NCBI RefSeq assembly: GCF_025447595.1
Contig: NZ_JAOEJU010000002.1
Coordinates: 186,001-250,000, forward strand
Origin: Pseudomonas koreensis
GTDB lineage: Bacteria; Pseudomonadota; Gammaproteobacteria; Pseudomonadales; Pseudomonadaceae
Length of the DNA: 64,000 nt
Direction: 5' to 3'
This document shows, one piece after another, positions 7,852-16,580 of this stretch (position 1 is its first letter; each line of letters starts with the position of its first letter). The notes under the pieces are model-generated. The model did not search any database. It had not been told where the DNA came from and saw nothing but the letters and a program-made list of their open reading frames with translations. Position numbers and translations under genes: made by a program.

Positions 7852-9150
7852 ATGACCACAGCGCCCTCGAGCCTCGCGCAGCCCGACCAACCCGCACGAC
7901 CGTTGACCCGCAATGACTACAAGACTCTGTCGCTATCGGCCCTGGGGGGCGCGCTGGAGTTCTACGATTTCATCATCTTCGTGTTCTTTGCCACCGTGGT
8001 CGGCAAATTGTTCTTCCCGGCCGACATGCCCGAGTGGCTGCGCCTGATGCAGACCTTCGGCATCTTCGCCGCCGGCTACCTCGCACGGCCGCTGGGCGGG
8101 ATCGTGATGGCGCACTTCGGCGACCTGCTGGGGCGCAAGAAAATGTTCACCCTGAGCATTTTCATGATGGCCGTACCGACCCTGATCATGGGCTTGCTGC
8201 CGACCTACGCGCAGATCGGCCTGTGGGCGCCGATCCTGCTGCTGTTGATGCGCGTCATCCAGGGCGCGGCAATTGGCGGTGAAGTACCGGGGGCGTGGGT
8301 CTTCGTTTCCGAACACGTACCCGGCAAGCACATCGGCTACGCCTGCGGCACCCTGACCAGCGGCCTGACGGCGGGCATTCTGCTCGGCTCGCTGGTCGCC
8401 ACGGCGATCAACAGCATCTACACGCCAACGGAAGTTTCGGATTACGCCTGGCGGATCCCGTTCCTGCTGGGTGGCGTGTTCGGCCTGTTCTCGGTCTACC
8501 TGCGTCGCTGGCTGCACGAAACTCCGGTGTTCGCTGAACTGCAACAGCGTAAGGCGCTGGCCGAAGAAGTGCCGTTGCGCGCTGTGCTGCGTGACCATCG
8601 CGGGGCGATCGCAGTGTCGATGCTGCTGACCTGGTTGCTGTCTGCCGGTATTGTCGTGGTGATCCTGATGACCCCGACCGTGCTGCAAACGGTCTATCAC
8701 TTCTCGCCGACCACCGCGCTGCAATCCAACAGCCTGGCGATCGTGTTCCTGAGCTTCGGCTGCATCATTTCCGGTGCGCTGGCGGATCGCTTCGGTGCCG
8801 GTCGAGTGTTCGTGTTCGGCTGCCTGGGCTTGCTGGCCAGTTCCTGGACTTTCTATCACAGCCTCGGCGATCACCCGAACTGGCTGTTCCCGCTGTATGC
8901 GCTGACCGGTTTCCTGGTCGGCACCATCGGCGCGGTGCCTTATGTGATGGTGAAAGCATTCCCGCCGGTGGTGCGCTTCAGTGGTCTGTCCTTCTCTTAT
9001 AACGTCGCTTACGCGATCTTCGGCGGCCTGACCCCGATGGTGGTCAGCCTGCTGCTGAAAGAAAGCGCGATGGGGCCTGCCTATTACGTGGCGGTGCTGT
9101 GCGGGATGGGGATCCTGGTCGGCGCGTGGCTGTGGAGCAAGGGGCGCTGA
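7852..9150 (+). CDS. MFS transporter, metabolite:H+ symporter (MHS) type
   Basis: 432-residue integral membrane protein with about 12 transmembrane segments. The N-terminus ALGGALEFYDFIIFVFFATV and the loop motif HFGDLLGRKKMF (MFS motif A) place it with the MHS group (ProP, ShiA, KgtP relatives); RVIQGAAIGGEVPGAWVFVSEH is also typical. The substrate cannot be read from sequence. The ATG at 7852 was chosen over an upstream in-frame start because the preceding 57 codons do not look like a transporter N-terminus. In other pseudomonads an MFS gene occupies this place before pstS, but a REP pair and a Pho promoter lie between, so it is probably not in the pst operon. Confidence 0.88.
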   Translation: MTTAPSSLAQPDQPARPLTRNDYKTLSLSALGGALEFYDFIIFVFFATVVGKLFFPADMPEWLRLMQTFGIFAAGYLARPLGGIVMAHFGDLLGRKKMFTLSIFMMAVPTLIMGLLPTYAQIGLWAPILLLLMRVIQGAAIGGEVPGAWVFVSEHVPGKHIGYACGTLTSGLTAGILLGSLVATAINSIYTPTEVSDYAWRIPFLLGGVFGLFSVYLRRWLHETPVFAELQQRKALAEEVPLRAVLRDHRGAIAVSMLLTWLLSAGIVVVILMTPTVLQTVYHFSPTTALQSNSLAIVFLSFGCIISGALADRFGAGRVFVFGCLGLLASSWTFYHSLGDHPNWLFPLYALTGFLVGTIGAVPYVMVKAFPPVVRFSGLSFSYNVAYAIFGGLTPMVVSLLLKESAMGPAYYVAVLCGMGILVGAWLWSKGR

Positions 9151-9180
9151 TCCGTAATTCTTTTCGCTAATACCGGCCGC

Positions 9181-9245
9181 ATCGCGAGCAGGCTCGCTCC
9201 CACACTGGAATGCATTTCAACTGTGGGAGCGAGCCTGCTCGCGAT
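9181..9245. repeat. REPIN 2
   Basis: Inverted REP cores (CGCGAGCAGGCTCGCTCCCAC and complement) with a spacer of about 20 bp, between the MFS gene and pstS. Confidence 0.9.
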
Positions 9246-9296
9246 TTGGGCCGCCCGAATCATTCAGTAAAACCTCAATGCTGGCCTTTCATCCAA

Positions 9297-9325
9297 TTGT
9301 CATATTTCAGCCATAGAGTGTTCAC
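9297..9325 (+). promoter_or_regulatory. Pho box of pstS, three phased half-sites
   Basis: TTGTCAT at 9297, CAGCCAT at 9308 and TGTTCAC at 9319 are 7-mers spaced by 4 bp, giving the 11-bp period of PhoB half-sites (consensus CTGTCAT). A GATACT -10 box lies exactly 10 bp after the third half-site, at 9336-9341, the usual geometry for PhoB-activated promoters. This predicts phosphate-starvation induction of pstS. Confidence 0.75.
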
Positions 9326-9381
9326 ACGGCCTGCTGATACTTGGCCCCGACTTAACACACCCTATCTGCTAGGAGTAAGGC

Positions 9382-10383
9382 ATGAAACTGAAGCGTTTGA
9401 TGGCGGCAATGACTTTTGTCGCTGCTGGCGTTGCGACTGCCAACGCGGTTGCCGCTGTTGACCCTGCTATCCCGAGCTACACCAAGACCACTGGTGTGTC
9501 GGGCAACCTGTCCAGCGTCGGCTCCGATACCCTGGCCAACCTCATGACCCTCTGGGCTGAGAACTACAAAAAAGAATACCCGAACGTAAACATCCAGATT
9601 CAGGCCGCTGGCTCCGCCACTGCGCCACCTGCGCTGACTGAAGGCACCTCCAACCTGGGCCCGATGAGCCGCAAGATGAAGGACACCGAACTGGCAGCCT
9701 TCGAACAGAAATACGGCTACAAGCCAACCGCTATCCCGGTTGCCGTGGACGCCCTGGCTGTTTTCGTTCACAAGGACAACCCGATCCAGCACCTGACCAT
9801 GGAACAGGTTGACGCGATCTTCTCGTCCACCCGTCTGTGCGGCGCCAAGACCGACGTGAAAACCTGGGGTGACCTGGGCGTGACCGGCGACCTGGCCAAC
9901 AAGCCGGTTCAACTGTTCGGCCGCAACTCGGTATCCGGCACCTACGGCTACTTCAAGGAAGAAGCCCTGTGCAAAGGCGACTACAAGCCTAACGTCAACG
10001 AACAACCAGGTTCGGCTTCGGTCGTGCAGTCGATCAGCTCCTCGCTGAACGGCATCGGTTACTCGGGCATCGGCTACAAGACCGCCAGCGTGAAAACCGT
10101 TGCTCTGTCGAAGAAGGGCAGCACTGACTTCATCGAAGACACCGAAGAAAACGCCCTGAACGGCAAGTACCCGCTGTCGCGTTTCCTGTACGTTTACGTC
10201 AACAAAGCCCCGAACAAGCCTCTGGCCCCGCTGGAAGCCGAGTTCGTGAAACTGGTTCTGTCGAAACAGGGCCAGGAAGTGGTAGTGAAAGACGGCTACA
10301 TCCCGCTGCCAGCCAAGGTTGCTGCAAAAGCACTGGCTGACCTGGGTCTGCAGGAAGGCGGCGCTGAAGTCGCAAAAAAGTAA
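9382..10383 (+). CDS. pstS: Phosphate ABC transporter substrate-binding protein
   Basis: 333-residue periplasmic phosphate-binding protein. Signal peptide residues 1-24 end in ANAVAA. The mature start [21 protein letters not shown] and [26 protein letters not shown] carry the phosphate-binding loops; [20 protein letters not shown] follows. It delivers phosphate to PstCAB and contributes to PhoR signalling. The ATG follows AGGAGTAAGGC. This is the long Pseudomonas-type PstS with a Cys pair (LCGAK ... LCKGD) that may form a disulfide in the periplasm. Confidence 0.96.
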   Translation: MKLKRLMAAMTFVAAGVATANAVAAVDPAIPSYTKTTGVSGNLSSVGSDTLANLMTLWAENYKKEYPNVNIQIQAAGSATAPPALTEGTSNLGPMSRKMKDTELAAFEQKYGYKPTAIPVAVDALAVFVHKDNPIQHLTMEQVDAIFSSTRLCGAKTDVKTWGDLGVTGDLANKPVQLFGRNSVSGTYGYFKEEALCKGDYKPNVNEQPGSASVVQSISSSLNGIGYSGIGYKTASVKTVALSKKGSTDFIEDTEENALNGKYPLSRFLYVYVNKAPNKPLAPLEAEFVKLVLSKQGQEVVVKDGYIPLPAKVAAKALADLGLQEGGAEVAKK

Positions 10384-10417
10384 CAAACTGAGTCAGGGGG
10401 TGAATCCCGCCTGACTC

Positions 10418-10509
10418 CTGTGGGAGCGAGCCTGCTCGCGAAGAGGCCTTCAGAATCAACACTTTCGTTGACTGAACCAGCACTTTCGCGAGCAAGTTCG
10501 CCCCCACAC
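10418..10509. repeat. REPIN 3
   Basis: REP core and a degenerate inverted copy (CGCGAGCAAGTTCGCCCCCAC) between pstS and pstC. It may act as an mRNA 3' stabiliser or partial terminator that keeps pstS expression above that of pstCAB. Confidence 0.85.
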
Positions 10510-10560
10510 TCCCCGAATTCTTCTATCCACTGCCAGTGCCCTGCTGGCGGCGGATTTGGT

Positions 10561-10589
10561 GCGTCACTGCATTGTCATCTTTCTGTCAT
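10561..10589 (+). promoter_or_regulatory. Pho box of pstC, three phased half-sites
   Basis: GCGTCAC at 10561, TTGTCAT at 10572 and CTGTCAT at 10583, an 11-bp period as before pstS. Ten bases after the last half-site lies TAGGGT (10600-10605), a plausible -10. pstCAB therefore probably has its own PhoB promoter downstream of pstS. Confidence 0.75.
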
Positions 10590-10611
10590 ACAGGATCGCT
10601 AGGGTGTGCGC

Positions 10612-12894
10612 ATGAATGATCTGGCCAATTCCAAAATGACTACGAACCCTCCCAAGCGCATTGACTTCAATACGCCTGAGTTGCAACGCAAGCGCCGCAT
10701 TCGCGCGCTCAAGGATCGCTTCACCCGCTGGTACGTCCTCGTCGGCGGTCTGGCGGTGCTGGCAGCCATCACCCTGATCTTCTTCTTTCTCGCCTACGTG
10801 GTCGCGCCGCTGTTCAAAGGTGCTGACCTGAGCGCGAAAGATGCAATCACCCCGGCCTGGATGCAGGACGCCGGCAAGCCACTGATGATTTCGCTCGAAG
10901 AGCAGAATCAGGTGGCCATGCGCGTTTCCGACAAGGGCCAGGCGCTGTTCTTCGACATCGACAGTGGCGCTGAATTGAAGCGCGTCGATCTGCCCTTGCC
11001 GGCAGGCGCCAGTGTGACCTCCATCGGCGAAGACCAGCCGGGCCATCCGCTGGTGGCCGTGGGCCTGTCCAACGGTCAGGCGCTGGTGTTCCGTCACACT
11101 TATAAAGTCAGCTACCCGGATGGCAAGAAAACCATCACCCCGGCCATCGAGTATCCGTATGGCGATGCACCGATTGCGCTGAATGAAAGCGGCGGTGCGC
11201 TGGAGCACGTCAGCCTCAACGCTACCGATTCGACCCTGATGCTGGTCGGTTCCACCGGTTCGCAACTCAATGTGCTGTCGCTGACCAGCGAAGAAAACAT
11301 TATGACCGGCGAAGTCACCAACGAGCAGAAGCGTATCGATCTGCCGCAGATGACCGAGCCGGTGAAAAACATCTTCGTCGACCCGCGCCAGCAGTGGCTG
11401 TACGTGGTTAACGGTCGTGCCCAGGCCGACGTGTTCAGCCTGCGCGACAAGAGCCTCAACGGTCGATACAAGCTGCTTGAAAACGGCGAAGCCGAAGTCA
11501 CCGCCGCCACGCAACTGGTGGGTGGCATTTCGCTGATCGTCGGTGATTCGAAAGGTGGCCTGGCCCAGTGGTTCATGGCCCGCGATACCGATGGCGAGCT
11601 GCGCCTGAAGCAGATCCGCACCTTCCAGATGGGCACTACGCCGATCGTTGAAATTTCCGCCGAAGAACGTCGCAAGGGCTTCCTGGCCCTGGATGCCAGC
11701 GGCAAGCTCGGCGTGTTCCACAGCACCGCGCACCGCACCTTGCTGGTCGATCAGGTCGTCGAAGGCCAGGGCCTGTTCGGTCTGTCGCCGCGGGCCAACC
11801 GCGTGATCGTCGAAGCCGGCGGCAAGCTGCAACCGCTGCTGCTCGACAACCCGCACCCGGAAGTCTCGTGGAGCGCGCTGTGGAGCAAGGTCTGGTACGA
11901 GAACTACGACGAGCCTAAATACGTCTGGCAATCGACTGCGGCCAACACCGATTTCGAACCGAAACTGAGCCTGTCGCCACTGACCTTCGGCACCCTGAAA
12001 GCCGCGTTCTACGCGATGCTGCTGGCTGCACCGCTGGCCGTCGCCGCTGCGATCTACACCGCGTACTTCATGGCCCCGGGCATGCGCCGCAAGGTCAAAC
12101 CGGTGATCGAGCTGATGGAAGCGATGCCGACGGTGATCCTCGGCTTCTTCGCTGGCCTGTTCCTCGCACCGTATGTGGAGGGGCATCTGCCGGGCATCTT
12201 CAGCCTGCTGATGCTGCTGCCGATCGGCATTCTGATTGCCGGTTTTACCTTCAGCCGCCTGCCTGAGTCGATCCGCCTGAAAGTCCCGGACGGTTGGGAA
12301 AGTGCGCTGCTGATCCCGGTGATCCTGTTCGTGGGCTGGCTGTCGCTGTACATGAGCCCGTTCATGGAAAACTGGTTCTTCGGCGGTGACATGCGCATGT
12401 GGATCTCCCACGACCTGGGCATCACCTACGACCAGCGCAACGCTCTGGTGGTCGGTCTGGCCATGGGTTTTGCGGTGATCCCGAACATCTACTCGATCGC
12501 CGAAGACGCCGTGTTCAGCGTGCCGCGCGGCCTGACCCTGGGCTCGCTGGCCCTCGGTGCCACGCCGTGGCAGACCATGACTCGCGTGGTGATCCTGACC
12601 GCCAGCCCGGGCATCTTCTCGGCGCTGATGATCGGCATGGGCCGTGCGGTCGGCGAAACCATGATCGTGCTGATGGCCACCGGCAACACCCCGGTCATGG
12701 AAATGAACCTGTTCGAAGGCCTGCGCACCCTGGCCGCCAACGTCGCGGTGGAAATGCCGGAGTCGGAAGTCGGCGGCAGCCACTACCGCGTGCTGTTCCT
12801 CTCGGCGCTGGTGCTGCTGCTGTTCACCTTCGTCATGAACACCCTCGCGGAACTGATTCGTCAGCGTCTGCGCAAGAAATACTCGTCGCTTTAA
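10612..12894 (+). CDS. pstC: Phosphate ABC transporter permease PstC with large periplasmic insertion
   Basis: 760 residues, over twice the ~320 of E. coli PstC. A cytoplasmic N-terminus rich in basic residues is followed by one transmembrane helix (~41-66), then a soluble region to ~450 that must be periplasmic, then the usual permease core (~455-760) with the EAA-type loop around TLGSLALGATPWQTM. The insertion has repeating short beta segments (for instance FFDIDSGAELKRVDLPLP, QQWLYVVNGRAQADVFSL) that suggest a beta-propeller; this is an inference. The ATG at 10612 is chosen over GTG at 10606 for its AGGGTG spacing. It is followed by pstA after 16 bp. Confidence 0.93.
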   Translation: MNDLANSKMTTNPPKRIDFNTPELQRKRRIRALKDRFTRWYVLVGGLAVLAAITLIFFFLAYVVAPLFKGADLSAKDAITPAWMQDAGKPLMISLEEQNQVAMRVSDKGQALFFDIDSGAELKRVDLPLPAGASVTSIGEDQPGHPLVAVGLSNGQALVFRHTYKVSYPDGKKTITPAIEYPYGDAPIALNESGGALEHVSLNATDSTLMLVGSTGSQLNVLSLTSEENIMTGEVTNEQKRIDLPQMTEPVKNIFVDPRQQWLYVVNGRAQADVFSLRDKSLNGRYKLLENGEAEVTAATQLVGGISLIVGDSKGGLAQWFMARDTDGELRLKQIRTFQMGTTPIVEISAEERRKGFLALDASGKLGVFHSTAHRTLLVDQVVEGQGLFGLSPRANRVIVEAGGKLQPLLLDNPHPEVSWSALWSKVWYENYDEPKYVWQSTAANTDFEPKLSLSPLTFGTLKAAFYAMLLAAPLAVAAAIYTAYFMAPGMRRKVKPVIELMEAMPTVILGFFAGLFLAPYVEGHLPGIFSLLMLLPIGILIAGFTFSRLPESIRLKVPDGWESALLIPVILFVGWLSLYMSPFMENWFFGGDMRMWISHDLGITYDQRNALVVGLAMGFAVIPNIYSIAEDAVFSVPRGLTLGSLALGATPWQTMTRVVILTASPGIFSALMIGMGRAVGETMIVLMATGNTPVMEMNLFEGLRTLAANVAVEMPESEVGGSHYRVLFLSALVLLLFTFVMNTLAELIRQRLRKKYSSL

Positions 12895-12910
12895 GCAAAG
12901 GTAGAAGTCT

Positions 12911-14581
12911 GTGAAACAGAACTCCCTGAAAGGATGGTTCAAGAGCGGCGCCCCCGGCGTCTGGATCAGCGGCGGCGCGGTGTCCATCGCGGTCATCATG
13001 ACCATTGGCCTGCTGGCGGTGATCGCCGTGCGCGGTCTGGGTCACTTCTGGCCGGCGGATCTGATCCACGCCAGCTATGACGTACCGGGCCAGGGCCAGC
13101 ATCTGGTCGTGGGCGAAGTGGTGCAGAAAGAAGAAGTACCGCGCGCCCGTCTGAAGAGCGCCGGCCTGCCGGTGCCGGACGAAGGTCCGGAATTCATGAC
13201 CCGCGAGCTGATCAAGGTCGGCAACCGTGACCTGAACGGCAACGACTTCACCTGGATCGTCGGCGAGTGGCTGACCAACCAGACCACGCCGGTGGAACTG
13301 ATGGCGCTGGAGCGTCGTGAGTGGGGCAACTTCTACGGCTACCTGGTCAACGTCAAACAGGACGGCAAGGTGATCGCCGAAGGCGAAGCCGCCTGGCCAG
13401 AGCTGCAAGCGCGGATCAACCGTGTGAACGGCCTCGCCTCGCAGCTCAAGTCGCTGGAAAAAACCGACATCGGCGCGATCAACGCCGGCCTCGAGCGCAT
13501 CCGTCTGCACGGTCGCAAGCTGGAGCTGGAAGGCAAGCTCGACGCCACCGCGCAAGCGGACATGGAATCCGAGCGCGCCGAGCTGAACGCCCGCTATCAG
13601 GACATCGAAGCCCGTCTGGCCGACCTGCACGCGCAGTTCAACCGTGACGCCTTGACCGCTCGTGATGCGAACGGCAAGGAAATCGAAATCGGCCTGGGCA
13701 AAGTGGTTCACGCCTACCAGCCGAACGCGATGGGTACGTTCACCAAGATCGGTTTCTACTTCAGCAAGGTCTGGGAGTTCCTGTCCGACGACCCGCGTGA
13801 AGCGAACACCGAAGGCGGGATTTTCCCGGCGATCTTCGGCACCGTGATGATGACTCTGATCATGGCGATGATCGTGACCCCGTTCGGCGTGCTGGCAGCG
13901 GTGTACCTGCGTGAATACGCCAAGCAGAACACCCTGACCCGGGTTATCCGGATCGCGGTGAACAACCTGGCGGGTGTTCCGGCGATTGTTTACGGCGTGT
14001 TCGGTCTGGGCTTCTTCGTCTACGTACTGGGTGGCTCGCTCGACCGTCTGTTCTTCCCTGAAGCGCTGCCGGCACCGACCTTCGGTACGCCGGGTCTGCT
14101 CTGGGCTTCGTTGACCCTGGCGCTGCTGGCGGTGCCGGTGGTGATCGTGGCCACCGAGGAAGGTCTGGCGCGTATCCCGCGCACCGTGCGTGAAGGCTCG
14201 CTGGCTCTGGGCGCTACCAAGGCTGAAACCCTGTGGAAGATCGTTCTGCCGATGGCCAGTCCGGCCATGATGACCGGCATGATCCTCGCCGTGGCTCGCG
14301 CCGCCGGTGAAGTGGCGCCGCTGATGCTGGTGGGTGTAGTGAAACTGGCGCCATCGCTGCCGGTGGACGGCAACTACCCGTACCTGCACCTGGATCAGAA
14401 GATCATGCACCTGGGCTTCCACATCTACGATGTCGGCTTCCAGAGCCCGAACGTCGAGGCTGCGCGGCCGCTGGTGTACGCCACGGCGCTGTTGCTGGTG
14501 CTGGTGATCGCCACCCTGAACCTGTCGGCGGTGTACATCCGTAACCACCTGCGCGAGAAGTACAAGGCGCTGGACAGCTGA
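12911..14581 (+). CDS. pstA: Phosphate ABC transporter permease PstA with periplasmic coiled coil
   Basis: 556 residues against ~296 in E. coli. One transmembrane helix at ~16-42 is followed by an extra periplasmic domain of about 255 residues; within it ~167-241 is a strongly heptad-like, charged stretch (NRVNGLASQLKSLEK ... ELNARYQDIEARLADLHAQ) expected to be a coiled coil. The permease core from ~301 has the coupling loop TVREGSLALGATKAETLWK. GTG is the only sensible start; it follows AAAGGTAGAAGTCT. It pairs with PstC to form the channel energised by PstB. Confidence 0.93.
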   Translation: MKQNSLKGWFKSGAPGVWISGGAVSIAVIMTIGLLAVIAVRGLGHFWPADLIHASYDVPGQGQHLVVGEVVQKEEVPRARLKSAGLPVPDEGPEFMTRELIKVGNRDLNGNDFTWIVGEWLTNQTTPVELMALERREWGNFYGYLVNVKQDGKVIAEGEAAWPELQARINRVNGLASQLKSLEKTDIGAINAGLERIRLHGRKLELEGKLDATAQADMESERAELNARYQDIEARLADLHAQFNRDALTARDANGKEIEIGLGKVVHAYQPNAMGTFTKIGFYFSKVWEFLSDDPREANTEGGIFPAIFGTVMMTLIMAMIVTPFGVLAAVYLREYAKQNTLTRVIRIAVNNLAGVPAIVYGVFGLGFFVYVLGGSLDRLFFPEALPAPTFGTPGLLWASLTLALLAVPVVIVATEEGLARIPRTVREGSLALGATKAETLWKIVLPMASPAMMTGMILAVARAAGEVAPLMLVGVVKLAPSLPVDGNYPYLHLDQKIMHLGFHIYDVGFQSPNVEAARPLVYATALLLVLVIATLNLSAVYIRNHLREKYKALDS

Positions 14582-14600
14582 TTTGCAGCACTGATTTCTA

Positions 14601-14686
14601 TGTGGGAGCGAGCTTGCTCGCGAAGGCATCACCGCGGATTCACAGAGACACCGCGTTGCCTGAATCGCCAGCAGGCTGGCTCCCAC
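14601..14686. repeat. REPIN 4
   Basis: REP core GTGGGAGCGAGCTTGCTCGCG and a diverged inverted copy (CCAGCAGGCTGGCTCCCAC) in the pstA-pstB gap. It falls inside the operon, so it could cause partial termination or mRNA processing. Confidence 0.85.
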
Positions 14687-14724
14687 AAAAAACGAACCGA
14701 ATTTGTTAGCACAGGGGATCTCCC

Positions 14725-15558
14725 ATGCAGCACGAAACACATACCCACGGCATCAACATGTCTGCCCTGGGCCGCGACAAGCAGAGCCTGAACCTCGAAC
14801 AGGAAACCGTGGCCATCGAAGTGCCGGGCCTGAGCCTGTTCTACGGCGAGAAACAAGCGCTGTACGACGTCAGCATGAACATCCCGAAACAGCGCGTGAC
14901 CGCCTTCATCGGCCCGTCCGGCTGCGGCAAGTCCACGCTGCTGCGCACCTTCAACCGCATGAACGATCTGGTGGACGGCTGCCGCGTCGAAGGCGCGATC
15001 AACCTGTACGGCAACAACATCTACCGCAAGGGCGAAGACGTGGCCGAGCTGCGTCGCCGGGTCGGCATGGTGTTCCAGAAGCCTAACCCGTTCCCGAAAA
15101 CCATCTACGAAAACGTGGTCTACGGCCTGCGCATCCAGGGCATCAACAAGAAGCGCATCCTCGACGAAGCCGTCGAGTGGGCACTGAAAGGCGCGGCACT
15201 GTGGGACGAAGTGAAAGACCGTCTGCATGACTCGGCCCTCGGCCTGTCCGGCGGTCAGCAACAGCGTCTGGTGATCGCCCGTACCATCGCCGTGGAACCG
15301 GAAGTACTGCTGCTCGACGAACCGTGCTCGGCCCTCGACCCGATCTCGACCCTGAAAGTCGAAGAGCTGATCTACGAACTCAAATCCAAGTTCACCATCG
15401 TCATCGTGACCCACAACATGCAGCAGGCGGCGCGGGTGTCCGACTACACGGCGTTCATGTACATGGGCAAACTGGTGGAATTCGGCGACACCGATACCCT
15501 GTTCACCAATCCGGCCAAGAAGCAGACCGAAGACTACATCACCGGTCGTTACGGCTGA
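14725..15558 (+). CDS. pstB: Phosphate ABC transporter ATP-binding protein
   Basis: 277-residue ABC ATPase. Walker A is GPSGCGKST at residues 63-71, the signature LSGGQQQR lies near 174-181, Walker B VLLLDEP is at about 193-199, and the switch His is in [14 protein letters not shown]. The N-terminus has an unusual His/Thr-rich extension ([16 protein letters not shown]), about 25 residues longer than E. coli PstB. An in-frame ATG at 14758 could be used instead, but AGGGGATCTCCC precedes the first ATG. It energises PstCA. Confidence 0.96.
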   Translation: MQHETHTHGINMSALGRDKQSLNLEQETVAIEVPGLSLFYGEKQALYDVSMNIPKQRVTAFIGPSGCGKSTLLRTFNRMNDLVDGCRVEGAINLYGNNIYRKGEDVAELRRRVGMVFQKPNPFPKTIYENVVYGLRIQGINKKRILDEAVEWALKGAALWDEVKDRLHDSALGLSGGQQQRLVIARTIAVEPEVLLLDEPCSALDPISTLKVEELIYELKSKFTIVIVTHNMQQAARVSDYTAFMYMGKLVEFGDTDTLFTNPAKKQTEDYITGRYG

Positions 15559-15629
15559 CAGTTGCGGGTTATTCACAGAATTGACGCTGCGGCCCGCCGC
15601 ACCTTACCGGACGCTCCAAGGACGCCAAC

Positions 15630-16391
15630 ATGATTAGTAAAGAAGGCCTTACCCATCACATTTCCGCGCAGTTCAACGCCGAACTGGAAGAAGTGCGCAG
15701 CCACCTGCTGGCCATGGGCGGGCTGGTCGAGAAACAGGTCAACGACGCGGTCACCGCGCTGATCGAGGCCGACTCGGGCCTGGCCCAGCAAGTGCGCGAG
15801 ATCGACGACCAGATCAACCAGATGGAACGCAACATCGACGAAGAATGCCTGCGCATTCTGGCTCGTCGTCAGCCGGCGGCCTCCGACCTGCGTCTGATCA
15901 TCAGCATCTCCAAGTCGGTGATCGACCTTGAGCGCATCGGCGACGAAGCGACCAAGATCGCCCGCCGCGCGATCCAGCTATGCGAAGAAGGTGAAGCGCC
16001 GCGCGGTTACGTCGAAGTGCGTCATATCGGTGACCAGGTGCGCAACATGGTCCGCGATGCGCTGGACGCCTTTGCCCGCTTCGACGCCGATCTGGCGCTG
16101 TCGGTGGCGCAGTACGACAAGATCATCGACCGCGAATACAAGACCGCCCTGCGCGAGCTGGCGACCTACATGATGGAAGACCCGCGCTCTATTTCGCGGG
16201 TCTTGAGCATTATCTGGGTGCTGCGTTCGCTGGAGCGGATCGGCGACCACGCGCGCAACATCTCCGAGCTGGTGATTTACCTGGTACGCGGCACCGATGT
16301 GCGCCACATGGGCCTCAAGCGCATGAAGGAAGAAGTTGAAGGGACAAGTGGCGAAACCGCTAATGTTCCGGGCGATGCTGACGATAAGTAA
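15630..16391 (+). CDS. phoU: Phosphate transport accessory/signalling protein
   Basis: 253 residues forming two tandem PhoU repeats of three helices each, with the metal-binding pattern E/DxxxD twice: ERIGDEATKIARR and later ERIGDHARNISEL. PhoU bridges PstSCAB and the sensor PhoR and holds the Pho regulon off in high phosphate. The start ATG follows CCAAGGACGCCAAC. The C-terminal tail (TSGETANVPGDADDK) is acidic and probably disordered. Confidence 0.96.
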   Translation: MISKEGLTHHISAQFNAELEEVRSHLLAMGGLVEKQVNDAVTALIEADSGLAQQVREIDDQINQMERNIDEECLRILARRQPAASDLRLIISISKSVIDLERIGDEATKIARRAIQLCEEGEAPRGYVEVRHIGDQVRNMVRDALDAFARFDADLALSVAQYDKIIDREYKTALRELATYMMEDPRSISRVLSIIWVLRSLERIGDHARNISELVIYLVRGTDVRHMGLKRMKEEVEGTSGETANVPGDADDK

Positions 16392-16407
16392 GATTGCCTG
16401 AGAAAAG

Positions 16408-16434
16408 CGCCCGGCCCTTTGGCCGGGCGTTTTT
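16408..16434 (+). terminator. Rho-independent terminator after phoU
   Basis: CGCCCGGCC and GGCCGGGCG form a perfect 9-bp GC stem around CTTT, followed at once by TTTTTG. It lies 17 bp downstream of the phoU stop and closes the pst-phoU operon. Confidence 0.9.
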
Positions 16435-16580
16435 GTTTCTGCTTTTCATGGGCAGATCCGAATTGGAAAGCGAATTAAAAAGCAGCACCCGCGAACGAAA
16501 AGTCCCGGCGTGACTGAAGAGTTTTGGCAATGTGCCATCAGCCAGCGTTATGCTTGCCGGGATTTTAATAGGGGTGTTGG

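Noticed and set aside
10564..14740. Very long open frames on the minus strand opposite pstC and pstA (813 and 635 codons)
   Set aside because: Translations are low-complexity His/Arg/Gln-rich antisense shadows of the permease genes with no family resemblance or ribosome binding site.
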